Source of the DNA: Pontibacterium sinense
GTDB taxonomy: Bacteria; Pseudomonadota; Gammaproteobacteria; Pseudomonadales; Balneatricaceae
Reading direction: 5' to 3'
Length of the DNA: 64,000 nucleotides
Assembly (NCBI RefSeq): GCF_015209595.1
Contig: NZ_JADEYS010000009.1
Coordinates: 1 to 64,000, forward strand
The position numbers and the translations under genes were made by a program. Shown here in pieces: positions 9,058 to 16,510 of the stretch. The notes under the pieces were generated by a model that saw only the letters and a program-made list of their open reading frames with translations, searched no databases and was not told where the DNA came from. Each line of letters opens with the position of its first letter. Within the stretch, counting starts at the first letter, position 1.

Positions 9058-9630
9058 CTACATACAACGTGCACGAACCCACGTTTTTTTATTTTTTGAA
9101 ACACGTACAATTTTGTTTGTTTTAATCAACGTATTCAACGCCCTAGTGAAATCAGATTTTGGCTGTTTAAGCTTTTTTCGCACTATTTCTGTCGTTTGCT
9201 CTTTCTCGAAGTGATCATAAATCCTTTGTTCAAGACTCGGAGCTACTACTTCCTTTGCTTCTATGACAGATTTAGGTTTGGACTGTATTTTAGGTTCCAA
9301 AGCAACTGTGTACTTTATCTTGTGAAGATTGCACTGAAATGAGAAAGCTGTAACCAATGCGTTATCTTGCGAATACAAAATAAATTCACAAACCTCTCGT
9401 TGTTGCTCAGTAAGAGAGGCGACAATCCCTACCAAATTACCGATTATATAGAAATCAGCTTGATTTGATCCACTTGGATAAGTTGAAATAGAAAGGAATA
9501 GCTTTCTTGCACACGCTTCCTTTACAGCGTCATTTTTTGAGAACACAAGCACTTTATCGGAAATAGATGCACTTATAGCTTCCACCTCTTTAAGCCCTAT
9601 ATTTTCTGCATCAACGAATATGAATTTCAA
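9058..9630 (-). CDS. NYN/PIN-like protein with C-terminal winged helix, unknown role
   Basis: The 190-residue protein begins MKFIFVDAENIG. A VDxEN motif at the first strand is typical of NYN/PIN-fold nucleases. Further acidic positions fall in SGSNQADFYIIGNLVG and YSQDNALV, compatible with a PIN active site. Residues about 135-190 look like a small winged helix (EQRIYDHFEKEQTTEIVRKK onward). The start codon is TTG with AAGGA 7 nt before it. It is AT-rich, like the cassette array to its right, and shares its orientation. An RNase role is inference. Confidence 0.6.
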   Translation of the reverse strand: MKFIFVDAENIGLKEVEAISASISDKVLVFSKNDAVKEACARKLFLSISTYPSGSNQADFYIIGNLVGIVASLTEQQREVCEFILYSQDNALVTAFSFQCNLHKIKYTVALEPKIQSKPKSVIEAKEVVAPSLEQRIYDHFEKEQTTEIVRKKLKQPKSDFTRALNTLIKTNKIVRVSKNKKTWVRARCM

Positions 9631-9735
9631 ATATCATTCCTTGTATTTTTTCATTTAATGCTTAGCAATGCAGTACAACTTACTACGTCCCTATTTGTTT
9701 GATGTAGAGAGATCAAAGTACCGCCATATAGCGCT

Positions 9736-10491
9736 TCAAGAACCGTCTTGGCTTACCTCTTCGGTGTTGATTGATTTTCTAGCCTCTCCTTGCTCTAGGC
9801 GTATGGATGATAATGCAGAGGCCACTATTCCGGTAGGCACTGCAACCAGACCCAAACCAACCATTAATATAGCGAAAGTAAATAATCTACCACCGGTTGT
9901 AATTGGATATATATCTCCGTAGCCCACCGTTGTTAGTGTCGCCACTGCCCACCACAAACAATCAAAAATGGAACGAAAGACCTCAGGCTGTACATGATGT
10001 TCAAAGTGATAGATACCTACCGCTGCCAAGTAGAGCATAACAAAGCTGCCCAACGTAAAAATCACCAGTTCTTCTTTTGCAATATATAGAGCTCGACTAA
10101 ACCTATAAATCGCACTGTTATACCTTGTTAGTTTCAGTAATCGGGCCACTCTCAACAACCTAACCAAACGCAAAGTACGCATATCTACGGCAAAAGCTAG
10201 ATAGAAAGGAAGAATAGCTAAGAGATCGACAAGGCCATAAAAACTAAAAACAAACTTTATTCGACTTCTTGCGAAGAAAAAACGATACAAATACTCTAAT
10301 GTAAATATTACGACAACTACAACTTCAGAATAACCAAGAAATAAGCGAGTATCATCACTTAAGTCAGGAAGCGTTTCTATAGAAAAGCAAACCATTGAAT
10401 ACAAAATCAATCCGGTGATGACCCAAGAAAAAATAGGTTTATCCAAAACATTTCTTTTCTGAGTATTACTTAACTTACTTTTCACATCCAT
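9736..10491 (-). CDS. Six-helix voltage-gated-type potassium channel
   Basis: The 251-residue protein is a Kv-type ion channel. It has an S4 helix RTLRLVRLLRVARLLKLTRY (about 105-124) with regularly spaced arginines, a pore helix WWAVATLTTVGYGD whose TVGYGD filter is at about 188-193, and a final S6 helix. It should conduct K+ through the inner membrane. There is no C-terminal RCK domain; the tail is only about 25 residues. GGAGG lies 13 nt before this ATG, which is long, and an overlapping six-codon frame starts closer to it. It follows the BRCT gene by 39 nt. Confidence 0.88.
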   Translation of the reverse strand: MDVKSKLSNTQKRNVLDKPIFSWVITGLILYSMVCFSIETLPDLSDDTRLFLGYSEVVVVVIFTLEYLYRFFFARSRIKFVFSFYGLVDLLAILPFYLAFAVDMRTLRLVRLLRVARLLKLTRYNSAIYRFSRALYIAKEELVIFTLGSFVMLYLAAVGIYHFEHHVQPEVFRSIFDCLWWAVATLTTVGYGDIYPITTGGRLFTFAILMVGLGLVAVPTGIVASALSSIRLEQGEARKSINTEEVSQDGS

Positions 10492-10530
10492 GAGCAGCCA
10501 TATACCTCCCTATTAAAATTGCATGCGTAA

Positions 10531-11139
10531 TTAGAGTTTTCCAGCATTAGCCCAATGCTCTTCCGTAACAATGACGATAGGTAAGCCATCATCACGGTAC
10601 TCCATTGCCTTCTCGATTTTCCGACCGTAGCTCTCATGTGCCCAACTGTCGGTTACGTATGTACCTAAGACAAGGTAATCGAGTTTCTTGGTTACGCTTT
10701 TCGCAATGAGCCCCCCTAATGACTCCGTCGCCTCATTACATTGCTTTCTAGTTCCAAAGGTACACGTACCAGTGAACAAGAATGATCTTTCCTTGAAACT
10801 AATAGGAGGTAATGGTTGATTGATGGGGAGAGTTGTAGTTTTTGCCAACTCTCCAATGTCCGATGCCTCCCCGGAAACCTGCTGAAGTATACGGAGTAAT
10901 TCAGCAGATTCTTCCAAATCAAGAACTCGATCTTCAAGCATTGAGGAGACTTTTTCTAGCAAATTGACGATAAGAGGGTTTTCACTCGCCTGACGATTCT
11001 GAATAAGCCAGCCATACAGGAATTCCGCTTCAGCTTGGTTTATCTTTCCATCAGCAATCAATCCCTTACTAAGCCCAATCAAAGTATCAATTTGTCGATC
11101 CTGAATATTTTTCCGATTAAATCTAGTAAACATATCCAT
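10531..11139 (-). CDS. BRCT-domain protein
   Basis: The 202-residue protein ends in a BRCT domain (about residues 113-200): FLFTGTCTFGTRKQCNEATE, GGLIAKSVTKKLDYLVLG, then SYGRKIEKAMEYRDDGLPIVIVTEEHW. This resembles the BRCT of NAD-dependent DNA ligase and of exonuclease-like proteins. The N-terminal 100 residues are helical with TLIGLSKGLIADGKINQAEAEFL, resembling a TerB-like acidic helical segment. No ligase or nuclease domain is present. GGAAG lies 5 nt before the ATG. It sits 22 nt after the membrane protein gene, so these are probably cotranscribed. Role unknown; DNA-end or protein binding is inference. Confidence 0.78.
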   Translation of the reverse strand: MDMFTRFNRKNIQDRQIDTLIGLSKGLIADGKINQAEAEFLYGWLIQNRQASENPLIVNLLEKVSSMLEDRVLDLEESAELLRILQQVSGEASDIGELAKTTTLPINQPLPPISFKERSFLFTGTCTFGTRKQCNEATESLGGLIAKSVTKKLDYLVLGTYVTDSWAHESYGRKIEKAMEYRDDGLPIVIVTEEHWANAGKL

Positions 11140-11161
11140 AGTAACTTCCCTATTATATTAA

Positions 11162-11614
11162 CTAACGCAACGCTAATCGGCGCGTGATCGCTTCCTTACT
11201 TGAGTGCCTTATTACACGTATACGGTTATGCTCTTTGATAGCTTTCTGTGTTAGTTGGTCTTGGAAAATCCACATAAACTCTACGATGTATATTGGCAGG
11301 ATGGCCAAAATAAAAAGAACCGTATTCTCGGATAGCAAGTTACTCAGAGTCCCAGACACAAACCAAACCAAATACAAGCAACAAGTCATAAAGAACATCA
11401 ATGATTTTGCATTGGCTTTAGATATTTCATAATTCAGATCTGCTATTGAATTTCTAGATCTTTTTATCCTCCATTTTTGCTTTGCGACATACTTCCTAGC
11501 AAAAGGCCTAAGTGCTGACGGAAGCTTCTTTACTATTAGCGGGACAACTACTCCAAAAAGCAATCCGGTAAACCACCAAGACGGATCACTCAGATTATCT
11601 AATATTGTTTCCAT
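11162..11614 (-). CDS. Membrane protein of unknown function next to the last attC
   Basis: This 150-residue protein begins METILDNLSDPSWWFTGLLFG and has about three hydrophobic segments (near 13-30, 76-95 and 100-120), with a basic C-terminus. I use the ATG at 11614, with AGAGAAG just upstream. A longer frame to 11665 would translate the attC site and is rejected. It starts 13 nt after the attC at 11627-11701, as a cassette gene would, yet no attC follows it. It may be a cassette that lost its site, or the resident gene at the array edge. Confidence 0.6.
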   Translation of the reverse strand: METILDNLSDPSWWFTGLLFGVVVPLIVKKLPSALRPFARKYVAKQKWRIKRSRNSIADLNYEISKANAKSLMFFMTCCLYLVWFVSGTLSNLLSENTVLFILAILPIYIVEFMWIFQDQLTQKAIKEHNRIRVIRHSSKEAITRRLALR

Positions 11615-11626
11615 ACTTCTCTTTAT

Positions 11627-11701
11627 ATGTAACGCCGTGGTTTGGGGCGAGCCACGTAGTGGCAAGTCCGAGCCGTAGGCGACAACACCACCTTGTTATA
11701 C
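11627..11701 (-). other. attC site A (75 bp)
   Basis: The boxes are ATGTAAC (11627-11633) and GTTATAC (11695-11701) in plus-strand reading. Internal arms GCCACGTAGTGGC and CCGTGG/CCACC-like segments give the folded form. It closes the RNxxxH cassette (11696-12178) and is the last attC of the array. Confidence 0.85.
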
Positions 11702-12178
11702 GGCATCCTGTAGGATTATTTGCAGCGGTCGTAAGTGGTCATAGATTTCATCCAAGTTGAATTCTTCACCGTAGAAGATATAAGTATCGCCGTCTAACGC
11801 CCGCAAGCAGTTGTGTTTAGGGAAATCCTTAGCCCCTGTAATAAGGTTATTGTCAAAGTAGGCTTGCCCTTTATAGTTTTTGACATAGTTGTCCATTCTT
11901 TCGTCAAAGTGTTCAAGGTGATTTCGTAATCTCCGAATAGAACTGATATCTATGCTTGTCTTTGATTGAGTTTCCTTTAGGATCTCACTCCTAAACCTAT
12001 TCTTATTTGGAAATAGGATCTTGTCTATATTCGTCACATGAACGACAAAGTGATGAAGATGATAAAACACAGACTTCACATCTTTGCCTTCCAAAGCTCT
12101 CTTGTAGCTTTCATATGCCATTAATGCATATTCCGCTTGAGCCTCTGCTTCTTGGACGTACAAACTTTCCCTTTTCAC
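11696..12178 (-). CDS. Cassette gene: protein with HEPN-type RNxxxH motif
   Basis: The 160-residue protein is mostly helical. It holds RRLRNHLEHFDERMDNY near the middle, an exact RNxxxH motif as found in HEPN ribonucleases. A second helix-rich segment VFYHLHHFVVHVTNIDKILFP precedes it, as in HEPN folds. I start at the GTG at 12178, where AAGGAAAG lies upstream, because the longer frame to 12262 translates attC site B. The stop codon lies inside attC site A. HEPN proteins serve as toxins, antiphage effectors or RNA-processing enzymes; that role is inferred from one motif only. Confidence 0.6.
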   Translation of the reverse strand: MKRESLYVQEAEAQAEYALMAYESYKRALEGKDVKSVFYHLHHFVVHVTNIDKILFPNKNRFRSEILKETQSKTSIDISSIRRLRNHLEHFDERMDNYVKNYKGQAYFDNNLITGAKDFPKHNCLRALDGDTYIFYGEEFNLDEIYDHLRPLQIILQDAV

Positions 12179-12195
12179 GGAACTTTCCTTATGCC

Positions 12196-12296
12196 TTGTA
12201 ACGCCCCAATAAGGGGCTTTTAATTGTTGGCTAAAATGTGTAGCGGAGCGAAACCTAGCCAACAGTTAAAAGTCCCGCTTGATTGGCTTGTTATGT
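12196..12296 (-). other. attC site B (101 bp)
   Basis: The ends are TTGTAAC (12196-12202) and GTTATGT (12290-12296). Inner arms TTAATTGTTGGCTA and TAGCCAACAGTTAA pair almost perfectly. The GTTATGT core equals the start heptamer of the cassette it closes (at 12576-12570 on the minus strand). Confidence 0.85.
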
Positions 12297-12551
12297 TTCG
12301 ATTTCAACAAATTGTTCAAAACATTCAGTACATAGCCAATTATCATTTTCAGAATTATGATAGCCAATAGAATGTTCAGGCTGTTCACTTTTATAAAGTT
12401 TCCACCAGCATATTTGGCAGTGGTCATGATCCCAGTTTTCAGAATCAGAGTACCATTGGGTTTTCGACCATTTTTTTGTTTTAGCCCATGCAATGGGTTC
12501 TTCTACATCTTCTTTTTTCCATTCATCTCCATGAATAGTAACCATTTCCAT
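12291..12551 (-). CDS. Cassette gene: small protein with two CxxC pairs
   Basis: The 86-residue protein begins MEMVTIHGDEWKKEDVEEP. It contains HDHCQICWWKLY and, about 30 residues on, WLCTECFEQF. Two CxxC pairs at this spacing suggest a single structural zinc site. It is tryptophan-rich (WAKTKKWSKTQWY). An AGAGA ribosome site precedes the ATG at 12551; the ATG 6 nt later is also possible. A longer frame to 12593 reads back into attC site C. I do not recognise the family. Confidence 0.6.
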   Translation of the reverse strand: MEMVTIHGDEWKKEDVEEPIAWAKTKKWSKTQWYSDSENWDHDHCQICWWKLYKSEQPEHSIGYHNSENDNWLCTECFEQFVEIET

Positions 12552-12569
12552 AACAGTATCTCTAAAGAA

Positions 12570-12646
12570 ACATAACGCCTCAATAACCGGCACAGCTTTT
12601 CTGTGTCCGGCGACTGAAAGGAGCGTAGTTGATTGACTTGTTATGT
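12570..12646 (-). other. attC site C (77 bp)
   Basis: The ends are ACATAAC (12570-12576) and GTTATGT (12640-12646). The GTTATGT core equals the start heptamer of the cassette it closes (rc of 13620-13626). Confidence 0.85.
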
Positions 12647-12649
12647 GTT

Positions 12650-13594
12650 TTACTCTGATTCAATTTCTTTCTTAAACTGTGACCTATTAAAAACTGAAAT
12701 ATTAAAACCTCTAAAAATTGAGGATTCATCCTTTACCTTATTCGCCCAAACATCACCAATCACCAATAATGTATCGCCACCCGAAATGTTCTTTGTAAAG
12801 CTCTCCTTGGCAAGTTGTAACTTAGGTATATAAACAAGCTTTTCACCATCAGTGGTTACAGTTTGGCTATAATTTCGGAAGCTCCATGGGAAATACTTTG
12901 CTTCTTTGTAGAGGCTTGCTTCACCCTTTAGGGTGATGTTTACTGCGATTGGGTGTGATACTCGCCCTTTAAGAAGGCGGTTGAATAGTATTTTGTATCT
13001 CGTTTCATCATAATAAAAATCATTCCAAGAAACGAAGCTATCTTTGTATTGTATTTTTATAGCATTTTTTAACACTTCAACATCAGAGGATTCCTGGATG
13101 AGCGCTCTTAGCTTAGCGATGCCAGCTGCAGAGCGAAAATATGAAGCTAATTGCTTTTCAGAACGAATATAATTTCTTCGCGATGATAAATGCTCACTTG
13201 CCTCGAACTCTTTACCAGATTTCGAAAGATCCTGCGCCACCTTCTGGGCATCTACCAAAATATTCATCCTAAATAGATAACTACCATCATCCTGCAGCTC
13301 AAATATAGGGTTGGTATCTTCTACTGAGTTTGACTCTGCAACTAAAAGATCGACAGCTCCTTTTACAGAGTAACCACATTCATTACTATGCTCTGCGTCT
13401 TGCCATAGCTTTAAATATGCCGCAACAGGTGTATTCGAAGCCCCTCTCGTGTAAGCAGATACATATTGAACGTCAGTCCCACAGTATCTGCAGTTGAGGT
13501 TTCCATTGTCAGATTTTTTTAATTTTGAGATATGGTAAATAGCGTCTCCGGAATCATTCTTTTTAGAAAATTCCATTTTAATACCTTTACTCAA
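12650..13594 (-). CDS. Cassette gene: 314-aa protein with N-terminal zinc-finger-like motif
   Basis: The N-terminal 90 residues hold NLNCRYCGTDVQY and then DAEHSNECGY. This CxxC...H...C pattern resembles a small zinc finger. The middle is helical and charged, and the C-terminal third is rich in beta-like segments (SHPIAVNITLKGE, GDTLLVIGDVW). I do not recognise a family. The start is either TTG at 13594, with GGGAG 7 nt upstream, or ATG at 13576, with AAAGG 7 nt upstream. It is a long gene for an integron cassette. Its attC follows 4 nt after the stop. Confidence 0.6.
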   Translation of the reverse strand: MSKGIKMEFSKKNDSGDAIYHISKLKKSDNGNLNCRYCGTDVQYVSAYTRGASNTPVAAYLKLWQDAEHSNECGYSVKGAVDLLVAESNSVEDTNPIFELQDDGSYLFRMNILVDAQKVAQDLSKSGKEFEASEHLSSRRNYIRSEKQLASYFRSAAGIAKLRALIQESSDVEVLKNAIKIQYKDSFVSWNDFYYDETRYKILFNRLLKGRVSHPIAVNITLKGEASLYKEAKYFPWSFRNYSQTVTTDGEKLVYIPKLQLAKESFTKNISGGDTLLVIGDVWANKVKDESSIFRGFNISVFNRSQFKKEIESE

Positions 13595-13619
13595 CTTATA
13601 ACTCCCTGCTTACTTTGAC

Positions 13620-13709
13620 ACATAACGCCGCCGTAACGGGCTGGCGCTGCGCAGCAGCGACAGTCCAAGACCAGCGCAGCTGGGCTGAACGTTGACGGCC
13701 TTGTTAGGT
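13620..13709 (-). other. attC site D (90 bp)
   Basis: The ends are ACATAAC (13620-13626) and GTTAGGT (13703-13709). The unusual GTTAGGT core is also the start heptamer of its own cassette (rc of ACCTAAC, 13997-14003). Because this spelling differs from the other sites, the match is strong evidence for a genuine cassette. Confidence 0.88.
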
Positions 13710-13982
13710 TGTTTCATTGATCAAGCCTACCCCAACAAACCATGAGCCGATAATAAGTATTTGAATAAGAATCCAAAACCCCATGAAAGCCATGTGGCTT
13801 CGATTAGTTTCTGAAAAGTTGTTCAGTGCTTTTGAATAGAGAAAATCAACAAGTATCGATGTTGCGATGATAGCCAGGATCCAGGCCACAACAGGCAAAG
13901 AACTTAGCAGGATCGCTATGAAGATATAAAGGGGACTAGATGCTAATCCTGCTCCCCACTTGCTTCTTGCAATTGATCTCAT
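13704..13982 (-). CDS. Cassette gene: small two-to-three-helix membrane protein
   Basis: From the ATG at 13982 the product is 92 residues, beginning MRSIARSKWGAGLASSPLY. Hydrophobic segments span about 20-50 and 66-88. The frame stays open to 14141, but that extension (with GCCCHFVAGTVFSLLRS) is translated attC site E and is not protein. AAGG directly abuts the ATG, so translation may begin at a nearby TTG at 13997. I do not recognise the family. Confidence 0.5.
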   Translation of the reverse strand: MRSIARSKWGAGLASSPLYIFIAILLSSLPVVAWILAIIATSILVDFLYSKALNNFSETNRSHMAFMGFWILIQILIIGSWFVGVGLINETT

Positions 13983-13996
13983 CCTTGCACCAATCA

Positions 13997-14089
13997 ACCT
14001 AACGCCCGGCTTTGGGGCTGACTTGTAGCTGCGAAGCAGCGAAAAGACAGTCCCAGCCACAAAGTGGCAACAACAGCCGTTTGTTATAT
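13997..14089 (-). other. attC site E (93 bp)
   Basis: The ends are ACCTAAC (13997-14003) and GTTATAT (14083-14089). Internal arms GGGGCTGACTTG and CAGTCCC, plus GCTGCGAAGCAGC, form the hairpin. It is nearly identical over its length to site G (15522-15614). The GTTATAT core matches its own cassette start. Confidence 0.88.
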
Positions 14090-14091
14090 TT

Positions 14092-14319
14092 TTAAGTGTT
14101 GTAAAAATCAAAAACGACGCAGCCATTAGCCTTCGATGCAATTACTTTCAAATCACTAGAACTTAATGCATTTGGATTTTTCAAGGTTATTTGTGCTTGC
14201 GTATCACTAGCCTTTGATGCGATAACCTTCAGATCTGACGGTGATATCGTTCTAGCATCAAGAACCATCCCTCCGCCTTTGCTAGCAATAACTTTCAAAT
14301 CACTTATTGACACACTCAT
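14092..14319 (-). CDS. Cassette gene: 75-aa protein with three SDLKVIASK repeats
   Basis: Nearly the whole protein consists of three copies of a unit of 20-30 residues. Each begins (I/L)S(P/S)SDLKVIASK and continues with a short beta-like segment (GMVLDARTI, AQITLKNPN, CVVFDFYNT). The repeat invites a small closed or stacked beta-alpha fold. GGAGAG lies 5 nt before the ATG at 14319, so the start is secure. I do not recognise a named family. It sits alone in its cassette between attC sites E and F. Confidence 0.7.
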   Translation of the reverse strand: MSVSISDLKVIASKGGGMVLDARTISPSDLKVIASKASDTQAQITLKNPNALSSSDLKVIASKANGCVVFDFYNT

Positions 14320-14360
14320 GGTAACTCTCCGTTAAAAAGTGTAGATACAGTTTTTTATTA

Positions 14361-14457
14361 ATATAACGCCCGCATGTATTGCGGATAAGGCTTAGCTAAA
14401 ATTAGCAAAGAATGGGCGCCAGCCAAGCCTTAGGCGTCCACTTTGATGCATTTATTA
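14361..14457 (-). other. attC site F (about 97 bp, one degenerate core)
   Basis: The left box is ATATAAC (14361-14367). The other end reads ATTTATTAC where GTTAT would be expected, so the right core is degenerate. Arms AAGGCTTAGCTAA and AAGCCTTAGG form the stem. The loss of the core suggests this cassette may be fixed in place. Confidence 0.7.
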
Positions 14458-15504
14458 CAAACCAGGCTTGGACACATTTTTCTCAAGCAAATCAGGTATG
14501 AAGCGTTCATTTATACCTGCGAAAAATGCAACTAGGAAGATGGCATTCACGTTATCTTTTGCCAACCCTAATGCAATATCAGCATTTGCACATACAGGAA
14601 CCAATGCACCAAATACAACTCCTAAAAATATTCGTACCACACCCTGAAACCCCAAAAGCGCATTGGATGAATATGGCATTGGTTTTATTTCTTTGCTTCT
14701 TTGCAGAATCGAAATAGTTGCTCCGATAACGCCAGCAAAAGAACATAGTATTATTTTTTTCATTGACTCGCCCAAGCCTTCTGCATTGTAGTAAACCAGC
14801 AGTAATATCAAGCAAGCTATAAAAGAAACAAAAACAGAAATAGACAAATAATTTATTCTTGCAGAATCATTTACTTGTGTTTCAATAAAATCATTAGCTT
14901 TGGAAAATATATCTTCTTCATCACATTTTTTGTATGAAGAAAAAGCGTTCGCAATTAACCGGTTAGATTGATGTAATTTATCCCCAGAGAGTGAGTGCTT
15001 TGCTTGTTGGGATAAATATGATGCCTCTATAAAAGCTTTATCTAAAAGCTCATCACTTAAAGATGACTCTATTGATAAAAGATTTCCATCTTTCTCGAAC
15101 AAATAGAAACCTTCACCTGCGAAAAGGACATCCCTTGATTCAAAGTCTGAAACAAACTGCATCGCCTCTTCAAAGCAGTTTAATATTGATGTTTCATCAT
15201 GCTTTCTAGAGCGAAATGCTGAAAGTAGGGATATAGCCATTTTCGACTTAATATCACTCTTATGAATTTGGCCAAGATAACTTGGGATTTTACTATTCAA
15301 TTTTTCATATTGTTCTAATGCCGAGTAAGCCCAATCTGGAATGTCTCTATGCTCCCAGCTAAGAGCTCCGTCTTCACAATAAAAAATGATGAAATCTTCT
15401 TCACGGCCGACTATATGAGAAATTACTGACCCATCAAGAGATTTACCTCCCTCAGAGTAATTCCATTTGCTCACCTGACCATTTTTGACTTCGACAGAGG
15501 TCAA
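14455..15504 (-). CDS. Cassette gene: membrane protein with four C-terminal helices
   Basis: From a TTG at 15504 the product is 349 residues, beginning TSVEVKNGQVSKWNYSEGG after the start residue. AGGAG lies 7 nt upstream, which fixes this rare start. The first 220 residues are soluble and helical. The last 125 hold about four membrane segments, from YLSISVFVSFIACLILLLVY to AIFLVAFFAGINERFIPDLL. A G(I/F)xERF(I/V)PDLL ending is seen in several bacterial membrane proteins, some from defence contexts, but I cannot name a family. The open frame to 15651 is translated attC site G. Confidence 0.6.
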   Translation of the reverse strand: MTSVEVKNGQVSKWNYSEGGKSLDGSVISHIVGREEDFIIFYCEDGALSWEHRDIPDWAYSALEQYEKLNSKIPSYLGQIHKSDIKSKMAISLLSAFRSRKHDETSILNCFEEAMQFVSDFESRDVLFAGEGFYLFEKDGNLLSIESSLSDELLDKAFIEASYLSQQAKHSLSGDKLHQSNRLIANAFSSYKKCDEEDIFSKANDFIETQVNDSARINYLSISVFVSFIACLILLLVYYNAEGLGESMKKIILCSFAGVIGATISILQRSKEIKPMPYSSNALLGFQGVVRIFLGVVFGALVPVCANADIALGLAKDNVNAIFLVAFFAGINERFIPDLLEKNVSKPGL

Positions 15505-15521
15505 GGGTTCTCTCCTAAGGT

Positions 15522-15614
15522 TTATAACGCCCGGCTTTGGGGCTGACTTGTTGCTGCGAAGCAGCGAAAAGGCAGTCCCAGCCACGTAGTGGCGACAACA
15601 GCCGCTTGTTATGC
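15522..15614 (-). other. attC site G (93 bp)
   Basis: The ends are TTATAAC (15522-15528) and GTTATGC (15608-15614). It is nearly identical to site E, with about seven differences. The GTTATGC core exactly matches the start heptamer of its cassette (rc of GCATAAC, 16433-16439). Confidence 0.9.
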
Positions 15615-16406
15615 ACTTTTTCGTACAAGGTAGTTGCCGACTGAAGCACATAATCCAACTATAAGTTCGGCTTCTGCTTCTGTTGGCTCACGGCCTTCAC
15701 GTATATGGCGACCATTTTCTGAAGCGTAACCCCATGCCTTCACAACAGCGTCATCTAGTGGAGGGGGGATCAGGTTATCAACGCGCTTCATGATATGTCC
15801 AAGATTCGATTTGGGGTCGCCAACAATTTCTCTCGCAACACATTCAAGAGATGCCATTGCGTGCTGGATAGCGCCCGTGTTGTCTGGGGAAGGCCGACGG
15901 GATAGGTCTCTAATTGCTTCATGTAACTCTTTACTTGCCGTTAAATGCCCAGACTCTTCCTCTATCTTTTGAGAGGATTTAACAATTTTCTCAAAGGAAT
16001 CAGGCCCTCGAAACTCAAACAATCCCTCAACTACTTTCCAGCCAATACCGTTTTCCACCAAATACTCGTTTATTTCTATTTCGACAGCGTCAATATCATA
16101 GTCATATGTGTTGAAAGACATCACTTCCAGCAATCGTTCATAAAGATCATATACCTTATACCACTTGCAATTATCGATTAATTCTCTAACTTCATTATCG
16201 ATATTGGGGTACATACTCCAGTTATTTGGATCAGGTCTTACTCTAAGAACACGACATGTCAAGTCTCTTAATTTATTAGGATCAAACCCATTATCATATG
16301 CAAGCTGAACTAAGAAACCGCGAAAACCTTCTGGAGCATCTTCTCGAATAGAAATTTCTGCTTCTGCCACCTCCTGATATCCGAACCGATTCGAAAATGA
16401 CTTCAT
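15609..16406 (-). CDS. Cassette gene: AbiJ-like protein (AbiJ_NTD4-type N-terminus)
   Basis: The 265-residue protein begins FSNRFGYQEVAEAEISIRED and continues LRDLTCRVLRVRPDP with W.....VYDLYERLLE. This is the pattern of the AbiJ N-terminal domain 4 found in abortive-infection proteins. The C-terminal half (AIQHAMASLECVAREIVGDP, then LDDAVVKAWGYASENGRHIREG) resembles the helical C-terminal domain paired with it. The ATG at 16406 has GAGGT upstream. A role in phage defence is inferred from domain similarity seen by eye. The stop codon lies in attC site G. Confidence 0.65.
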   Translation of the reverse strand: MKSFSNRFGYQEVAEAEISIREDAPEGFRGFLVQLAYDNGFDPNKLRDLTCRVLRVRPDPNNWSMYPNIDNEVRELIDNCKWYKVYDLYERLLEVMSFNTYDYDIDAVEIEINEYLVENGIGWKVVEGLFEFRGPDSFEKIVKSSQKIEEESGHLTASKELHEAIRDLSRRPSPDNTGAIQHAMASLECVAREIVGDPKSNLGHIMKRVDNLIPPPLDDAVVKAWGYASENGRHIREGREPTEAEAELIVGLCASVGNYLVRKSA

Positions 16407-16432
16407 TCAATATTTACCTCATTAACTCGGAT

Positions 16433-16508
16433 GCATAACGCCTTTAGCAACGGAAAATTACGGAGCCGAAGGCGGAGTAATTTGTCCGATTGCCTAAACT
16501 TGTTATGA
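16433..16508 (-). other. attC site H (76 bp)
   Basis: The ends are GCATAAC (16433-16439) and GTTATGA (16502-16508). Arms CGGAAAATTAC and GTAATTTGTCCG pair well. The core differs by one base from its cassette start (GTTATGT). Confidence 0.85.
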
Positions 16509-16510
16509 GT

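Noticed and set aside
11162-11229. A possible tenth attC inside the end of the membrane protein gene (AACTAACGC ... GTTATGC)
   Set aside because: The interval is coding and shows no inner arms that pair, so the core-like ends are probably chance.
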